Source: Anaerovirgula multivorans
Lineage (GTDB): Bacteria; Bacillota; Clostridia; Peptostreptococcales; Natronincolaceae
Direction of reading: 5' to 3'
Length of the DNA: 64,000 bases
NCBI RefSeq assembly: GCF_900188145.1
Contig: NZ_FZOJ01000008.1
Span: 1-64,000 of the forward strand
Both the position numbers and the translations under genes were made by a program. Under the pieces are notes generated by a model. It saw nothing but the letters and a program-made list of their open reading frames with translations, was not told the origin of the DNA and made no database searches. How positions within the stretch are numbered: the first letter of the stretch is position 1; each line of letters begins with the position of its first letter. This document shows positions 62,625-64,000 of this stretch, in pieces.

Positions 62625-63982
62625 CGTTCTTCCTCCTCCATCAGCCTAGCTTTTATTGTTAATGCGCATTCAATACGTTTTTTTTCCATTTCACATCCAA
62701 CACTGTAGGGGATTAATATATCTTTGTTGAAATTGTATGCATTAGCGTGACAGCCTCCGCTACAATAAAATTTAGCCCAACATTGATTACATGCTTCTTT
62801 ATTATATACATGTGCATTAGCAAAGCTGTTATATATGCTGGTATCTAAGTTATCTTCTAAAACATTCCCTAAATTAAAATCATCATTTCCCACAAATTGA
62901 TGACAGGGATATAAATCCCCCTCTGGAGTAATGGCTAAATATTCTGCCCCAGCACCACAACCAAGTAATCTTTTAACCACGCATGGACCTTGATCTAAAT
63001 CTATCATAAAATGAAAAAAGTTGAAGCCGCTTCCTGCTTTTTCTCTCTTTATACAGGCTTCAGCAAGATACTCATATTGCTGAAATATTTTTGATAAATC
63101 CTCTTCTTGTATTGCATAATCGTTTTCTGCTGCAGCCACAACAGGTTCTACAGAAATATGTTTAAAGCCTAAGTCTGCTAAATGAAGTACGTCTTCCGCA
63201 AAATCCAGATTGAATCTTGTAAAGGTACCTCTTACATAATAATTTTCATGATTTCTTCTTTCTGCCATTTTTTTTAGTTTCGGTAGGATGATATCATAAG
63301 TGCCATCACCATGTATAGTATATCTCATGGTATCATTAGTTTCTTTTCTGCCATCAATACTTAAAACAACATTATACATATGCTGGTTGATGTAATCCAT
63401 AATGTCATCATTTAGTAGTACGCCATTGGTTGTTATGGTAAATCTAATGTTTTTATCATATTTTTTTTCTATGCTTCGGCCATACTCGACAATTTCTTTT
63501 ATTACTTGAAAGTTCATTAATGGTTCTCCACCAAAAAAGTCCACTTCTAAGTTTTTACGGTTTTCTGAATTGTTTATTAAAAAGTCTATTGCTTTTTTTC
63601 CAACCTTAGCAGTCATAAGACTTCTATCGCCCTTAAAATCCCCTTGAGATGCAAAACAATATTTGCATCGAATATTGCAATCATGAGCTATATGTAGGCA
63701 TAGGGCTTTAACTATAGTTTTTTTGTTTTTAAAAGCCGCATGTTTCATATAGTTTTCTTCAGTATATAATAAATTGTTTTTTTTCAAATTATCTATTTCA
63801 TCAATAGCCTCCAATATACTATTGCCGTTATACTTGTCCTTTAAAAAATCAACGACGATTTCTTTAGTATGATCAGGATAGTAATCTAAAACATCATATA
63901 CCAATTGATCCACCACATGGACAGCTCCACTATTTACATCTAACACTATGTTGACATTGCCTTGAGAAAATTTATGAATCAT
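62621..63982 (-). CDS. scfB: SCIFF-peptide thioether maturase (radical SAM/SPASM)
   Basis: 453 residues. N-terminal peptide-recognition (RRE-like) part, then the radical SAM motif CNIRCKYC (C102, C106, C109), and a SPASM domain with GCGAGAEYLAITPEGDLYPCHQFV and CNQCWAKFYCSGGCH. Relatives crosslink Cys and Thr in the SCIFF peptide. The ATG follows AGGGAGC by about 9 nt. The SCIFF precursor (scfA) would normally precede it, at or beyond the right edge of the window, so it cannot be seen here. Confidence 0.93.
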   Translation of the reverse strand: MIHKFSQGNVNIVLDVNSGAVHVVDQLVYDVLDYYPDHTKEIVVDFLKDKYNGNSILEAIDEIDNLKKNNLLYTEENYMKHAAFKNKKTIVKALCLHIAHDCNIRCKYCFASQGDFKGDRSLMTAKVGKKAIDFLINNSENRKNLEVDFFGGEPLMNFQVIKEIVEYGRSIEKKYDKNIRFTITTNGVLLNDDIMDYINQHMYNVVLSIDGRKETNDTMRYTIHGDGTYDIILPKLKKMAERRNHENYYVRGTFTRFNLDFAEDVLHLADLGFKHISVEPVVAAAENDYAIQEEDLSKIFQQYEYLAEACIKREKAGSGFNFFHFMIDLDQGPCVVKRLLGCGAGAEYLAITPEGDLYPCHQFVGNDDFNLGNVLEDNLDTSIYNSFANAHVYNKEACNQCWAKFYCSGGCHANAYNFNKDILIPYSVGCEMEKKRIECALTIKARLMEEEER

Positions 63983-64000
63983 TATTTCAAAGTGCTCCCT

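Noticed and set aside
1..64000. CRISPR arrays, tRNA or rRNA genes, transposases, integrases
   Set aside because: No regularly spaced direct repeats, no TTCGAATCC-type tRNA arms, and no ORF resembling transposases or recombinases were seen. The LLH-holin-like gene alone is not evidence for a prophage.

Overview
The window looks like chromosome of a low-GC, anaerobic, spore-forming clostridium. An Alkaliphilus/Natronincola-type organism is the best guess, from gene content and order only. Evidence: strong AT bias, AGGAGG-type ribosome sites, sigma-A promoters of the TTGACA-17-TATAAT type, a complete oxidative ornithine fermentation cluster, a sigma-54 activator, a SCIFF-peptide radical SAM maturase and a T-box alaS leader. 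Most genes lie on the minus strand.

Backbone. Read on the minus strand from right to left, the genes are scfB, a gamma-carbonic anhydrase, secD-secF, an ABC1 kinase, recJ-apt-rel-dtd-MBL hydrolase, a 59-residue HTH protein, hemZ, a new sRNA candidate, hisS-aspS, 6S RNA, tcdA, then (after two insertions) rarA, rrf2/iscR-nifS-nifU-mnmA, a PRC-barrel protein, an AI-2E-family permease, alaS, ireB and ruvX. This is close to the recJ/apt/relA/dtd/hisS/aspS/6S/yrvM/yrvN/cymR/yrvO/trmU/alaS/yrzL/yrrK order of Bacillus, so the places where it is interrupted stand out.

Insertion 1 (about 30.5-44.8 kb, between rarA and tcdA): the ornithine cluster ord-ortA-ortB-oraS-oraE-mutL-like-orr, preceded by a PAS/AAA+/Fis activator. 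A good -24/-12 promoter lies before ord, and two identical 14-bp palindromes, 22 bp apart, lie upstream of it. Next to it are glyA, a split ThrE exporter and an RseC-like gene.

Insertion 2 (about 13-25 kb, between the iscR operon and rarA, with a related module at 27.8-31.5 kb): a nucleotide-sugar/glycan locus (LegB-LegC-PtmE-like enzymes, a UDP-sugar dehydrogenase, an RfbD-like reductase, a glycosyltransferase), a secreted CAP protein, three beta-rich proteins of unknown function, and two Asp-box propeller proteins carrying coiled coils either fused or as a separate gene. Each propeller gene is divergent from a beta-rich protein gene. This repeated module is the least explained protein-coding part of the window.

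Non-coding features: a T-box leader, 6S RNA, a free-standing structured RNA of about 112 nt with its own promoter and terminator, two copies of a structured interspersed repeat with a compensatory base-pair change, a 94-bp MITE-like element, and a hairpin that would hide a ribosome-binding site. No tRNA, rRNA, CRISPR array, transposase or intact prophage was seen.
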